Shown here: positions 37,683 to 46,952 of the stretch, piece after piece
Layout of the letters: every line of letters begins with the position of its first letter
How positions within the stretch are numbered: position 1 is the stretch's first letter
From: Rhodoferax sp.
GTDB taxonomy: Bacteria; Pseudomonadota; Gammaproteobacteria; Burkholderiales; Burkholderiaceae_C
Assembly (NCBI GenBank): GCA_031291295.1
Contig: JARLJI010000013.1
Span: 1 to 64,000, forward strand
Direction: 5' to 3'
DNA length: 64,000 nucleotides
Notes under the pieces: model-generated
Databases searched by the model: none
What the model saw: only the letters and a program-made list of their open reading frames with translations
Told to the model about the DNA's origin: nothing
Program-made: the position numbers and the translations under genes

Positions 37683-40043
37683 CTACTTGCGCAGCCCCTG
37701 CAATTTGGAAAACGCCGACGCCATGGCCGTGGATTGCGGCGCGGGCGCGCTTTGGTGGCGTGGCGACTGCTGGCCGCGCCCCGCGCCTTCAAACCGGTTG
37801 GCCTGCGGATCGTCGCGGCGCGGCGGCGCGGCGTCGAGCTTCATCGACAGGCCGATGCGCTTGCGTTCGATGTCCACCTCCATGACCTTGACCTTTACGA
37901 TGTCGCCGGTCTTGACGATCTCGCGCGCGTCGTTCACAAACTTGTGCGCCAGCTGGCTCACATGCACCAGTCCGTCCTGGTGCACGCCCAGGTCCACGAA
38001 GGCGCCGAAGGCGGCCACGTTGCTCACCGTGCCCTCCAGGATCATGCCGGGCTGCAGGTCGCGGATGTCGTCCACCCCGTCGTTGAAGCGTGCCACCTTG
38101 AAGTCCGGGCGCGGGTCGCGGCCCGGCTTTTCGAGCTCGGAAAGAAGGTCTTTGACGGTGATGACGCCGAACCGCTCGTTCGCAAACAGCTCGGGCCTGA
38201 GCGTCTTGAGCATCTCGGCGCGGCCCATGAGTTCGGCCACCGGCTTGCCCGTTTTCTCGATGATCTGCTCGATCACGGGATAGGTCTCGGGGTGCACGCC
38301 GGTCATGTCGAGCGGGTTGTCGCCGCCGCGGATGCGCAAAAAGCCCGCGCTCTGCTCGAAGGTCTTGGCGCCCAGGCCCGTGACCTGCATGAGCTGCTGG
38401 CGATTCGCGAAGGCGCCGTTGGCTTCACGCCAGCGCACCACGGCCTTGGCCACCGACCCGCTCAGTCCCGACACGCGCGACAGTAGCGGCACGCTGGCCG
38501 TGTTGAGGTCCACCCCGACCGAGTTGACGCAGTCTTCCACCACCGCCTCCAGTGTGCGCGCCAGCTCGCTCTGGTTCACGTCGTGCTGGTACTGGCCGAC
38601 GCCAATGCTCTTGGGGTCAATCTTCACCAGTTCGGCCAGCGGATCCTGCAGCCGCCGCGCAATGCTGGCCGCGCCGCGCAGGCTCACGTCGACATCAGGC
38701 ATTTCCTGTGACGCGAACTCGCTGGCACTGTACACCGACGCGCCGGCTTCGCTGACCACCACTTTCTGGATTTCCGCGCCATCATGCAGTTTCGCCAGCT
38801 GTTTGATCAAATCACCCGCCAGTTTGTCCGTTTCGCGGCTGGCCGTGCCGTTGCCGATGGCGATCAGGTTCACACCGTGCTTCTCGCAAAGCCGGCTCAG
38901 TTTGTGCAGCGAACCGTCCCAGTCACGCCGCGGCTCGTGCGGATACACCGTGGCGGTTTCCACCAGCTTGCCGGTGGCATCGACCACCGCCACCTTGACC
39001 CCGGTGCGGATGCCCGGATCCAGACCCAGCACCACGCGCGGGCCAGCCGGCGCGGCCAGCAGCAGGTCGCGCAGGTTGTCGGCAAACACCTTGATGGCGA
39101 CTTTCTCGGCGCCTTCACGCAGGCGCGCAAACAGGTCGCGCTCGGTGGACAGGCTGAGCTTCACGCGCCAGGCCCAGGCGACACATTTGCGCAGCAGGTT
39201 GTCTGCCGCCCTGCCCCGGTGGCTCCAGCCCAGGTGGATGGCGATGCGCCCCTCCGCGACGGATGGCTTGCCCGGCTCCGCTTCGACGGGCAGCACCAGT
39301 TTGGCATCCAGAATCTCCAGCGCGCGCCCGCGGAATACGGCCAGGGCGCGGTGCGACGGCACGCGGCCGATCGGCTCGTCGTAGGCGAAGTAGTCGCGAA
39401 ACTTGGCCACGTCGGCGTTGTTCTCGTCCTTGCCGCTCATCAGGCTGGATTTGAACAGGCCTTCCGCCCAGAGCCACTCGCGCAGGCTTTGCACCAGCGC
39501 GGCGTCTTCGGCCCAGCGCTCGGAGAGGATGTCGCGCACGCCGTCCAGCACGGCAGGCACGGTGGAAAAATCAGGGCCGGGCTTGCCGTCGTCCAGGACT
39601 TCGGCAGGACGCGTGAAGGCAGCGGCCTCGGTCGCGGGATCCAGCGTTGGGTCGGCAAACAGCCGGTCGGCCAGCGGTTCGATGCCGGCTTCACGCGCGA
39701 TCTGGCCCTTGGTGCGGCGTTTGAGCTTGTACGGCAGGTACAGGTCTTCCAGATCTTGCTTGGTCGGTGCCGCCTCGATCGCAGCGCGCAGCGCGGGGGT
39801 CAGCTTGCCCTGCTCCTCGATGCTCTTAAAAACGACGTCACGCCGGCCTTCCAGTTCGCGCAGATAACCCAAGCGGTATTCCAGTTCGCGCAGCTGGATA
39901 TCGTCCAGGGCGCCAGTGGCCTCCTTGCGGTAACGCGCGATGAAGGGCACCGTGGCGCCGCCATCGAGCAAATCGACGGCCGCCTGCACCTGATCCTCCC
40001 GGACCTTGATTTCGCTGGCGATCTGACGAATGATTTTCTGCAT
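37683..40043 (-). CDS. tex: Tex family transcription accessory / RNA-binding protein
   Basis: A 786-aa nucleic-acid-binding protein homologous to the Spt6 core. It has an N-terminal Tex domain (LPYKLKRRTKGQIAREAG), a YqgF/RuvX-like nuclease fold around VVLGLDPGIRTGVKVAVVD, a helix-hairpin-helix region (LNTASVPLLSRVSGL) and a C-terminal S1 domain (GTVSNVAAFGAFVDLGVHQDGLVH). The last 60 residues are a Pro/Arg/Gln-rich tail. The start at 40043 gives the usual MQKIIRQIA. Roles reported for Tex include transcription fidelity and toxin-gene expression. Confidence 0.97.
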   Translation of the reverse strand: MQKIIRQIASEIKVREDQVQAAVDLLDGGATVPFIARYRKEATGALDDIQLRELEYRLGYLRELEGRRDVVFKSIEEQGKLTPALRAAIEAAPTKQDLEDLYLPYKLKRRTKGQIAREAGIEPLADRLFADPTLDPATEAAAFTRPAEVLDDGKPGPDFSTVPAVLDGVRDILSERWAEDAALVQSLREWLWAEGLFKSSLMSGKDENNADVAKFRDYFAYDEPIGRVPSHRALAVFRGRALEILDAKLVLPVEAEPGKPSVAEGRIAIHLGWSHRGRAADNLLRKCVAWAWRVKLSLSTERDLFARLREGAEKVAIKVFADNLRDLLLAAPAGPRVVLGLDPGIRTGVKVAVVDATGKLVETATVYPHEPRRDWDGSLHKLSRLCEKHGVNLIAIGNGTASRETDKLAGDLIKQLAKLHDGAEIQKVVVSEAGASVYSASEFASQEMPDVDVSLRGAASIARRLQDPLAELVKIDPKSIGVGQYQHDVNQSELARTLEAVVEDCVNSVGVDLNTASVPLLSRVSGLSGSVAKAVVRWREANGAFANRQQLMQVTGLGAKTFEQSAGFLRIRGGDNPLDMTGVHPETYPVIEQIIEKTGKPVAELMGRAEMLKTLRPELFANERFGVITVKDLLSELEKPGRDPRPDFKVARFNDGVDDIRDLQPGMILEGTVSNVAAFGAFVDLGVHQDGLVHVSQLAHKFVNDAREIVKTGDIVKVKVMEVDIERKRIGLSMKLDAAPPRRDDPQANRFEGAGRGQQSPRHQSAPAPQSTAMASAFSKLQGLRK

Positions 40044-40145
40044 GGTAGTAACAACCCCGTCCGGTTGCCGGGGCATCAAATGTGGATTGAAGGCCGGAAG
40101 TTTGCCACAGGGCACCCGCGAACCCGCCCGGATGTCCCGCGCGCG

Positions 40146-41495
40146 TCAAGCCATTTCGCGCAAGGGATAGGCAACGCCTTTCGCCGCGTGAGCACTGGCC
40201 TTATGCGGGGCGGTCTGCACCGACACCGGCAATAGCAGCATGATGCGGGTGCCCGTTTGATCGCCCTGACAGCGGGAGAACTCAATGCTGGCGCCGATGG
40301 ATTCGGCGCGCTGGCGCATGCCCGACAGGCCTTTTCCTGTGGCTCGTCTGTCCGCCACTGCCGCCTGGATACCCCGCCCGTTGTCACATATCTCCAGCAG
40401 CAGGCACTGGCTGGACACCAGATACCGGCAGGTCACCTCGACCGTCGTTGCCCGGGAATGGCGCATCACGTTGGACAGCGCTTCCTGGCTGATGCGCAGC
40501 AGTTGCAGCACCTGGTCGGGCGTGACCACGGCTAGCTCCCTGGCGTCCTGCATGTTCCAGACCATGTGAATCCCGAGCCGGTCCAGCGAGGGCTGGATGC
40601 GGTAGCGCAGCCGTGCGAGCGCGTCGACGATCGAGTCGTGCTCTCCGTCGATCGAGTCGACCATGATTTTCAGGTCAAGAAGGCACTGCTCCAGCGCAAT
40701 AGCCATGGCTTGCTGTTGCGGAGAATGAGGATCCAGCGTTGCGATGAGGTTGACGAGCTGGGAGCCCACCCCGTCGTGCAGATCACTCGCAATGCGCTTG
40801 CGTTCGCTCTCTATCGCGCGCCGGCTCAGCAGGTCGCTGTGGGTCGCCTGCTCGGCCCGCAGCCGGTTCAGGGCCTGCAGATGCCCCTCCTGCTCCGCAT
40901 CGATCGCGCTTTGGCCGTCCGGACCGCGACCGGTCATGACCAGCCACACCAGAAGAAGAAATACGGGATAAAGGTAATGCCCGAACGCCGTTCCGGTGTG
41001 CAGGGACTCCGCATGAAGCATGTCGTCCAGCGCAATGCCCAGACCCAACAGCGTCGTGCCCATCACAAACCATCGATGCGGGCCGTCGCGCCGCGCCGCA
41101 AGGTAGCAAATCCCGGTGGCCAGCGCCAGGAAAAACCCCACGTTGAGGATCTGCCAGGCCTGGAAAAGAGGGATGCGCCCCTGCAGGCCGCGCAGGCCAT
41201 ACAAGCCCGTCCCGCCCAGCACGACCGTGCCGGCGAGAGCTTGTGACAGACATAGCCAATACAGCCACTCCTGCTTGATGCCGGCGCTTTGCAGCAGGAA
41301 AAATACCACGGCTGCGACACACCATTGATAGCTGATATCCAGCCAGACGGTGGACAGGGCACCGGCAGCGGCGCCGCCCCCGTAGCGTGTCAAACCCAAG
41401 TTGACGACAAGTGCCACCAGGGCCAAGGCCAGCGCCAGGTCGAACCGGCTGCGCTTGCGGCACCAGGCGGTCAACGTCATGGCGTGTGGGTCCAC
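40146..41495 (-). CDS. NarL-type sensor histidine kinase
   Basis: 449 aa. The first 190 residues hold about six membrane helices with short loops and no large periplasmic domain. Then come a coiled linker, the HisKA_3 phosphoacceptor (RKRIASDLHDGVGSQL) and an ATPase domain with CDNGRGI and a late GLSGMRQRAESIGA block. The ligand is unknown; a membrane-embedded signal is likely. The start is taken as GTG 41495 because of GAGGA 5-10 nt upstream; ATG 41480 is the alternative. It is cotranscribed with, and partner of, the response regulator upstream. Confidence 0.92.
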   Translation of the reverse strand: MDPHAMTLTAWCRKRSRFDLALALALVALVVNLGLTRYGGGAAAGALSTVWLDISYQWCVAAVVFFLLQSAGIKQEWLYWLCLSQALAGTVVLGGTGLYGLRGLQGRIPLFQAWQILNVGFFLALATGICYLAARRDGPHRWFVMGTTLLGLGIALDDMLHAESLHTGTAFGHYLYPVFLLLVWLVMTGRGPDGQSAIDAEQEGHLQALNRLRAEQATHSDLLSRRAIESERKRIASDLHDGVGSQLVNLIATLDPHSPQQQAMAIALEQCLLDLKIMVDSIDGEHDSIVDALARLRYRIQPSLDRLGIHMVWNMQDARELAVVTPDQVLQLLRISQEALSNVMRHSRATTVEVTCRYLVSSQCLLLEICDNGRGIQAAVADRRATGKGLSGMRQRAESIGASIEFSRCQGDQTGTRIMLLLPVSVQTAPHKASAHAAKGVAYPLREMA

Positions 41496-41617
41496 TTTGT
41501 CCTCATCGTGTTCAACGGGTCACCGGGCACCGGCACCTGCGCGCCGGGGTTGCAAACGTGGGGCTTGCCTGCTGAAACGATGCGCCTGCAGCCCGGCGCC
41601 GCCATAAAAATACCGCG

Positions 41618-42400
41618 CTACAAGAGGCCACGGGCCCCGGCAAAGCTGACCGCCTGCGCGCGCGTACGCACTTGCAACTTGCTGTAGATGTTCTTCACGT
41701 GCGTGTTCACCGTCTGGCAACTGATCCGCAGCTGCGTGCCAATCTCGGCGCTGGTGTAGCCGCTGGCGACCATCTTCAGCACTTCCTTTTCACGATCGGA
41801 GAGCTTTTCGGGCTCGTTGGCGACCCTGATCTTTTGCGAATCGTCATGGGCGTAGTCCAGCTTGAGCAGCAGCCGGCGCGCCAGGTTGGGGGTGATCGAC
41901 GCGCCGCCGTTGACCACCTGCAACACGGCTTGGGAGAAGTTGCCAAACCACGAGTTCTTCACCAGGTAGCCCGTGGCGCCCAGCTCAAAGGCATGCAGGG
42001 CGTGCTGCTCATCCTCCATGGCGGAAATCACCACCGCCTCTGCCGCCGGGCGATGCGACTTCATGTATTCGATCAGGTCAAACCCCGAACCGTCGCCCAG
42101 GTTGAGGTCGATCACCATCACATCAAACTCTTGCAGCGCGATCAGGCGGCGTCCCGCGCGTGCGCTGTCCGCCTGTGCAACGAGATTGATGCGCAAATCC
42201 GCCATCAATTCCTGTGCGATAACCATGCGAAAGTGGGGATCGTCATCGATCAGCAGCACCCGCACCGGCTGCTCCGGCTGACCGATCAAAAAATCCGGCC
42301 ACATGGATGGGTTGCCCAGCAGCGCAAAGTGCTGGGCGACGCCTCCGCTTTCCCGGCGCGTCAGGCCAGGCTCACGTTCCAACTGGATCCGATTGCCCAT
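41618..42400 (-). CDS. LuxR/NarL-family response regulator
   Basis: 260 aa from ATG 42400, chosen because AGGGGG stands 4 nt before it; the frame has another ATG at 42424. The receiver domain (about residues 45-160) has the acidic pair in LLIDDDPHF, phospho-acceptor Asp98 in VMVIDLNLG and Lys in YLVKNSW. The C-terminal LuxR helix-turn-helix covers LSDREKEVLKMVASGYTSAEIG to VNTHVKNIYSKL. An unusual 40-residue leader precedes the receiver. It pairs with the downstream kinase. Confidence 0.93.
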   Translation of the reverse strand: MGNRIQLEREPGLTRRESGGVAQHFALLGNPSMWPDFLIGQPEQPVRVLLIDDDPHFRMVIAQELMADLRINLVAQADSARAGRRLIALQEFDVMVIDLNLGDGSGFDLIEYMKSHRPAAEAVVISAMEDEQHALHAFELGATGYLVKNSWFGNFSQAVLQVVNGGASITPNLARRLLLKLDYAHDDSQKIRVANEPEKLSDREKEVLKMVASGYTSAEIGTQLRISCQTVNTHVKNIYSKLQVRTRAQAVSFAGARGLL

Positions 42401-42734
42401 AAAACCCCCTAATAGATCATTCATTGCCGTGACCTTTAATGCTTAGCGCATCTTGTTGAGAAATTGTGACACCTTTGCGACACTTTTCATACAACTTCGA
42501 CGTTTCACGATACTGTTCAAGCGCGTGGCTACGTTCTTCTAGATCAACAGTATTTGAGAACGATACAAAATTCCACAACAAATATCACAGGAACTTCATT
42601 TTTTACAAAAGTTACTGTTGAAAGCCGCTCATTTCAAATAACCAAAACACGGCCGCCGTTTTCGGGCGGCGACGTAAGAAAGGCGGTGTTGCGCCGACTA
42701 AGTTGCAGGTATCCACCACGGCGAGGCTGTTTTC
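42401..42734. other. Divergent intergenic region between the response regulator and DUF1223 genes
   Basis: 334 bp, AT-rich in the middle. It contains tandem GTGACACC/GCGACACT-like repeats (42465-42485) near the regulator start, which could be its own binding site. A GCCGCC/GGCGGC hairpin lies at 42651-42670. No gene is seen. Confidence 0.45.
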
Positions 42735-43490
42735 ATGAAGATTACTATCAAATTAATAGCTGTCTGTGCAGTTTCGACGGGGACTGCAGCCTCTTTTTCC
42801 ATGCAGATCAGCTGTGCTGCGCAATCGGGCGCGGTCCTCACGCCCGTGATCGAGCTGTACACGTCCGAGGGCTGCAGCTCCTGTCCACCGGCGGACAAAT
42901 GGTTGTCAAGCCTCAAGGACCGAGGCGCGGGCCAGGCCGCTGTGATCGAGGCCTTTCATGTGGGCTACTGGGACTACATCGGCTGGGTCGACCGCTTTGC
43001 CTCGCCCGCCTACACCGCGCGCCAGCGGCAGGTCGCGGCCTGGAACCAGCAGCGCTCCATTTACACCCCGCAGGCCGTGTTGAACGGGAGGGACTGGCCG
43101 GATTGGGCAGCGTCGGGAACGCATCCGCCAGCGGCCACCGGACCCGCCCGCGCCAGCATTGCGCTCAGGCAACTGGGTGACTATCAGTTTGAAGCCATCG
43201 TCACACCCGCTGCCGGCGCTCCCGCGAGCTGGGGCGCCTACTGGACCATCACCGAGAACGGCTACAACTCCAGGGTCAAGGCGGGCGAGAACGCGGGTGA
43301 ATTTTTGCAGCACGACTTCGTGGTGCGCCAGTACACCCCGGCGGGCGACTACAGCACCGACCCAGCCACCCCGCAACGGCTCACCCTGCGCAGCATTGCG
43401 CCCAGCCCCGGCCACGCGCGGCAGGTCAACCTGGTAGTGTTCGACCCGAAAACGGGCAGCACGCTGCAGGCGGTGTCGGCTGGTTGCTGA
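42735..43490 (+). CDS. DUF1223 thioredoxin-like secreted protein
   Basis: A 251-aa exported protein with a signal peptide (residues 1-28, ending SCAAQ) and the DUF1223 core: VIELYTSEGCSSCPPAD with Cys47-x-x-Cys50, then FHVGYWDYIGWVDRFASPAYTARQ and the YTPQAVLNG segment. The fold is thioredoxin-like and the function unknown; the CxxC suggests a periplasmic disulfide or metal role. Much of the signal peptide is encoded by an interspersed element. The gene is divergent from the two-component system, which might control it. Confidence 0.9.
   Translation: MKITIKLIAVCAVSTGTAASFSMQISCAAQSGAVLTPVIELYTSEGCSSCPPADKWLSSLKDRGAGQAAVIEAFHVGYWDYIGWVDRFASPAYTARQRQVAAWNQQRSIYTPQAVLNGRDWPDWAASGTHPPAATGPARASIALRQLGDYQFEAIVTPAAGAPASWGAYWTITENGYNSRVKAGENAGEFLQHDFVVRQYTPAGDYSTDPATPQRLTLRSIAPSPGHARQVNLVVFDPKTGSTLQAVSAGC
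42741..42800 (+). repeat. Interspersed ~60-bp element encoding the DUF1223 signal peptide (sense)
   Basis: ACTATCAAATTAATAGCT, variable middle, GGGACTGCAGCCTCTTTTT. It is in sense and frame 1 and supplies codons 3-22 (Ile-Thr-Ile-Lys-Leu-Ile-Ala...), that is, most of the hydrophobic core. Confidence 0.8.
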
Positions 43491-43530
43491 CGGCGTGTCA
43501 ATTGAGGCGCCCGCTCGCCCTGCTCTGCCT

Positions 43531-44436
43531 TCAGTCGGCCCGCAGCGCCTTGCGCAATTCAGCCCCGATCTCGGGCTTGTCGGCAAACGGATCCGTCGGG
43601 TTGCGCGCCAGCAGGATGTCCTCCAGCCGGGTTTGCACCGAGCCGATGGCCTTGGGATGGCTGTAGATGTAGAACTGGTTGGCGGCCACGGCGTCGAACA
43701 CTTTTTGCGCCACGTCGGCAGCCGTGATCTTTCCGGAGCCGACGGCCTTGTCGGTCATGGCCTGGCCCACCAGCTGGCTTTTGGTGGGTTTTTCGCCCGC
43801 CAGATCGCCGGGGCGGTTGCGGTGGCTCTGGCTGATGCCGGTGGCGACAAAGAACGGACACAGCACGCTGGCGCCGATCTGGTCGGTCACCAGGGATAGA
43901 TCCTGGTACAGCGTCTCGGACAGGCTGACCACGGCATGCTTGCTGACGTTGTAGACGCCCATGTTGGGCGGATTCAGCAGGCCGGCCATGCTGGCGGTGT
44001 TGACGATGTGGCCGCGCCAGGCGGGGTCTTTTTTGGCGGCCTCGAGCATCATGGGCGTGAACAGGCGCACGCCGTGCACCACGCCCATGACATTGACGCC
44101 CAGCACCCATTCCCAGTCCCGGACCGAGTTCTCCCAGATCAGGCCGCCCGAGCCCACGCCCGCGTTGTTGAAGACCAGGTGCGGCGCGCCAAAGCGCTGC
44201 TGCACCGCCTGCGCCAGCGCTTCCATCTGGGCAGCGTTCGACACATCCACCTTGCGCGCCAGCACGGGCGCGCCGGCGGCCTGCATTTCGGCCGCGGCCT
44301 TGTCGAGCGCATCCTGCTGCACATCCACCAGCACCAGGTTCATGCCGAGCCGGGCGCCAATGCGGGCGCATTCGAGGCCGAAGCCCGAACCTGCGCCCGT
44401 GAGCACGGCGGTCTTGCCTTTGAAGTCGGTGATCAT
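43531..44436 (-). CDS. Short-chain dehydrogenase/reductase (SDR)
   Basis: 301 aa, NAD(P)-binding TGAGSGFG at about residues 14-21, NNAG motif in VFNNAGVGSG, and the catalytic YNVSK. The long C-terminal tail (about 50 residues after the usual end) is typical of the SDR group found in acyl-CoA gene clusters. Last gene of the long minus-strand catabolic block; its ATG overlaps the GST stop. The substrate is unknown, probably a hydroxyacyl or alcohol intermediate. Confidence 0.92.
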   Translation of the reverse strand: MITDFKGKTAVLTGAGSGFGLECARIGARLGMNLVLVDVQQDALDKAAAEMQAAGAPVLARKVDVSNAAQMEALAQAVQQRFGAPHLVFNNAGVGSGGLIWENSVRDWEWVLGVNVMGVVHGVRLFTPMMLEAAKKDPAWRGHIVNTASMAGLLNPPNMGVYNVSKHAVVSLSETLYQDLSLVTDQIGASVLCPFFVATGISQSHRNRPGDLAGEKPTKSQLVGQAMTDKAVGSGKITAADVAQKVFDAVAANQFYIYSHPKAIGSVQTRLEDILLARNPTDPFADKPEIGAELRKALRAD

Positions 44437-45371
44437 GCGGAGGGTGCCTTCTTGAGGATGTAGCCAATGCGCGGGAAGTGCACATGCACCGTGCCGGCGC
44501 GTTCGTCGGTGCGGCGCAGGGTGTAGTGCATGCGGGTGGCGGCGATCAGTTCGCCTTCGGTCGGTTCGGGGCCGAAGCTCTCGCTGGCGATGGTGACCTG
44601 GCTGCCCAGCGCAATGCCGTGCTCGTCCTGGAACGGCTCATCCTTGAGCGGCGCCGGTGTGGACCGGGCGGCCAGCGCGATGGCGTCCGCGGCACTGAAC
44701 GCCTGCTCCTGGTCATGACCGATCGCAGCCATGCGGTCCATCCAGGTCAGCACAGATGGCGTGTGGTCGAGGATGCCCGCCATCGCCGGGGTGCGATGTC
44801 GCGTGAACCACAGCGGGTGATAGGCCGCAAAGTCGGCGATGCAAGGCGTGGCGCCAAGCAAAAAGGGCTGCTCCTCGAGCATGTTGGCCAGCCGGCGCAG
44901 ATAGCTCTTGTAGGCAGCGGCCGCATCGGGCGGCGGCAGGCGCGGCACGTTCACGCGCATTTTGGCGCGGTCCTCGGCAAAGGCCTTGAGCACCTCGGGC
45001 GGCGCGCCAGGGAACACCTGGGCGGCCCCCGCCGGGCTGAAGTTGAACGCCATGGAAGCCCAGAACAGCGTGCTGTCGGCCCACTGCGCCAACACACGGG
45101 CCAGGCCCTTGTTGTGTGCCGGGTACAGCGTGGGTGTGCTCTGGCGATGCTCCAGGATGTCGCAGATCAGCGCGCTGTCGCAGTAGATGTCGGCGCCGAC
45201 CTGCAGAAACGGGGTCTTGCGGTAGCCGCCGGTGAGCGCGACCACATCCGGCTTGGGCATGATGGCCGGGATGATGACGGACTTCCAGGCCAGTTTTTTG
45301 TGGCCCAGAACCAGGCGGATTTTTTCCGAGAAGGGGGACGTGGGGTAGTGGTGAAGAATCAGCTCGCTCAT
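44433..45371 (-). CDS. Glutathione S-transferase family protein
   Basis: 312 aa with an N-terminal thioredoxin-like GST domain (LILHHYPTSPFSEKIRLVLG, then TPFLQVGADIYCDSALICDIL) and an enlarged helical C-terminal domain. The extra C-terminal stretch is longer than in standard GSTs (about 210 aa). I start at ATG 45371, behind GGTGG; GTG 45380 is also in frame. It sits between the MDR reductase and an SDR in the fatty-acid block, so it may handle reactive by-products, but this is an inference. Confidence 0.88.
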   Translation of the reverse strand: MSELILHHYPTSPFSEKIRLVLGHKKLAWKSVIIPAIMPKPDVVALTGGYRKTPFLQVGADIYCDSALICDILEHRQSTPTLYPAHNKGLARVLAQWADSTLFWASMAFNFSPAGAAQVFPGAPPEVLKAFAEDRAKMRVNVPRLPPPDAAAAYKSYLRRLANMLEEQPFLLGATPCIADFAAYHPLWFTRHRTPAMAGILDHTPSVLTWMDRMAAIGHDQEQAFSAADAIALAARSTPAPLKDEPFQDEHGIALGSQVTIASESFGPEPTEGELIAATRMHYTLRRTDERAGTVHVHFPRIGYILKKAPSA

Positions 45372-45383
45372 GTCATCCACCCG

Positions 45384-46400
45384 CTAGATCAGCTTGACCA
45401 GCTGCTTGCCAAAGTTTTTGCCCTTGAGCAGGCCCAGGAAAGCCTCGGGCGCAGATTCAATGCCCTGTGCCACGCTCTCGCGCGGACGCAGCTTGCCGGT
45501 GGCCACCAGCGTGCCAAGTTCATTGAGCGCTTCGGGCCACACTTCCATGTGTTCGCTCACGATGAATCCCTGCACCTTGAGGCGATTGGTCAGGATCAGC
45601 GCCGGGTAGGTCAGCGGCAGCGGCTGGCCGTCGTAGCCGGCGATCATGCCGCACAAGGCGATGCGGCCGGACGCGTTCATGCGCGACAGCACGGCGTCGA
45701 GCACCATGCCGCCGACGTTTTCAAAATAGCCGTCGATACCGTCGGGGCAGGCGTCCTTGAGCGCCTTGGACAGCGACTCCGCGTTCTTGTGCAGCTTGTA
45801 GTCCACGCACGCGTCGAAGCCGAGCTCCTTGATCGCGTAGGCACATTTTTCGGGGCCGCCCGCAATGCCCACGGCGCGGCAGCCGCGCGCCTTGGCCAGC
45901 GCGGCAAAGGCGCTGCCCACCGCGCCCGTGGCGGCGCTGACCACCACCGTCTGGCCGGCCTGCGGCGCGATGATCTTGACCAGCCCGTACCACGCCGTCA
46001 CGCCCGGCATGCCGACTGCGCCCAGGTAGTGGCTCAGCGGCACATGGGTGGTGTCCACCTTGCGCAGCATGCCGGGCTGATTCGCGTCCACCACGCTGTA
46101 CTGCTGCCAGCCGCCCATGCCGACCACCTTGTCGCCGACCGCGAATTTGGGGCTTTTCGATTCGACCACCTCACCGGCGGTGCCGCCCTGCATCACCTGA
46201 CCCAACGGCTGCGGCGCCGCATAGCTCTTGCTGTCGTTCATGCGCCCGCGCATGTACGGGTCCAGACTGAGGAAGTGGTGGCGCACCAGTACCTGGCCAT
46301 CCTGCAACGCCGGAGTCTCGCTGGCGACGAGTTTGAAGTTGCTGGCGACGGCTTCGCCGGTGGGGCGGTTGTCGAGAAGAATCTGTTGGTTATGCGGCAT
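45384..46400 (-). CDS. NADP-dependent MDR oxidoreductase (CurA/YncB-like)
   Basis: A 338-aa zinc-free medium-chain reductase. The N-terminal block LDPYMRGRMNDSKSYAAPQPLGQVM is diagnostic for the leukotriene-B4 dehydrogenase/CurA group. Next come the nucleotide site AATGAVGSAFAALAKARGCRAVGI, and NRLKVQGFIV near the end. Such enzymes reduce the double bond of alpha,beta-unsaturated ketones or aldehydes. It is part of the fatty-acid catabolic block; an interspersed element lies in the gap upstream. Confidence 0.93.
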   Translation of the reverse strand: MPHNQQILLDNRPTGEAVASNFKLVASETPALQDGQVLVRHHFLSLDPYMRGRMNDSKSYAAPQPLGQVMQGGTAGEVVESKSPKFAVGDKVVGMGGWQQYSVVDANQPGMLRKVDTTHVPLSHYLGAVGMPGVTAWYGLVKIIAPQAGQTVVVSAATGAVGSAFAALAKARGCRAVGIAGGPEKCAYAIKELGFDACVDYKLHKNAESLSKALKDACPDGIDGYFENVGGMVLDAVLSRMNASGRIALCGMIAGYDGQPLPLTYPALILTNRLKVQGFIVSEHMEVWPEALNELGTLVATGKLRPRESVAQGIESAPEAFLGLLKGKNFGKQLVKLI

Positions 46401-46425
46401 GAGAGGCTCCTGGTGGGTTGTTGGG

Positions 46426-46491
46426 TTACTACTAAATTAATAGCATACTGTGGCCGTTGTTAAAGGGCTGCAGCGCTATTTTCTATAAATT
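46426..46491 (+). repeat. Interspersed ~60-bp element, best-preserved copy
   Basis: ACTACTAAATTAATAGCA, variable middle, AAGGGCTGCAGCGCTATTTT. It lies between the thioesterase and MDR genes, pointing against the flanking transcription. Being intergenic and close to the consensus, it is a good reference copy. Confidence 0.85.
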
Positions 46492-46499
46492 CAGGCGGA

Positions 46500-46928
46500 T
46501 CAGTCGGTGGAAATCACGTTCAACGGATGACTGCCCCTGGCCCCGACGGCCAGGCGCTTGACGTACTTGAACGTCCCCGTGGCATGGGCGCAGATGCGCC
46601 CTTCCTGGTCGTAAATCGTGCCCTCGGTGAACGCCATGGTGGCGGTGCGGTGCATCAGGTGGCCTTTCGCCGTGAGCGGGCCGCGCGCCGGTTGCATGAA
46701 GCTGGTTTTCATCTCGATGGTGACCACGCCCATGTCTTTTTGCACGCTGCGGGCGGCCACCGCCATGGCCACGTCCAGCAGGGTCATGCTGGCGCCGCCG
46801 TGCGTGACGGAGAACGAATTGAGGTGTTCGGGCCGCGCCTCGTAGCGCAGTTCGGAATGCCCGCCGTCAAACAGCGCCAGCTCGAAGCCGAGATGGTTGA
46901 CGAACGGAATATCAACGCCGAATTTCAT
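46500..46928 (-). CDS. PaaI-type acyl-CoA thioesterase
   Basis: A 142-aa hot-dog thioesterase. The PaaI signature is present as LNSFSVTHGGASMTLLDVAMAVAA, followed by a TIEMKTSFMQPARG strand. The ATG at 46928 has AGGAG about 7 nt upstream and gives a normal N-terminus; the frame extends 7 codons further to GTG 46949. Probably releases CoA from dead-end acyl-CoA intermediates of the surrounding pathway. Confidence 0.9.
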   Translation of the reverse strand: MKFGVDIPFVNHLGFELALFDGGHSELRYEARPEHLNSFSVTHGGASMTLLDVAMAVAARSVQKDMGVVTIEMKTSFMQPARGPLTAKGHLMHRTATMAFTEGTIYDQEGRICAHATGTFKYVKRLAVGARGSHPLNVISTD

Positions 46929-46952
46929 CGACAGCTCCTGCTCAGCCACCGG

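Noticed and set aside
44478-46463. 661-codon plus-strand frame across the GST and MDR genes
   Set aside because: Antisense frame through two clear enzyme genes.
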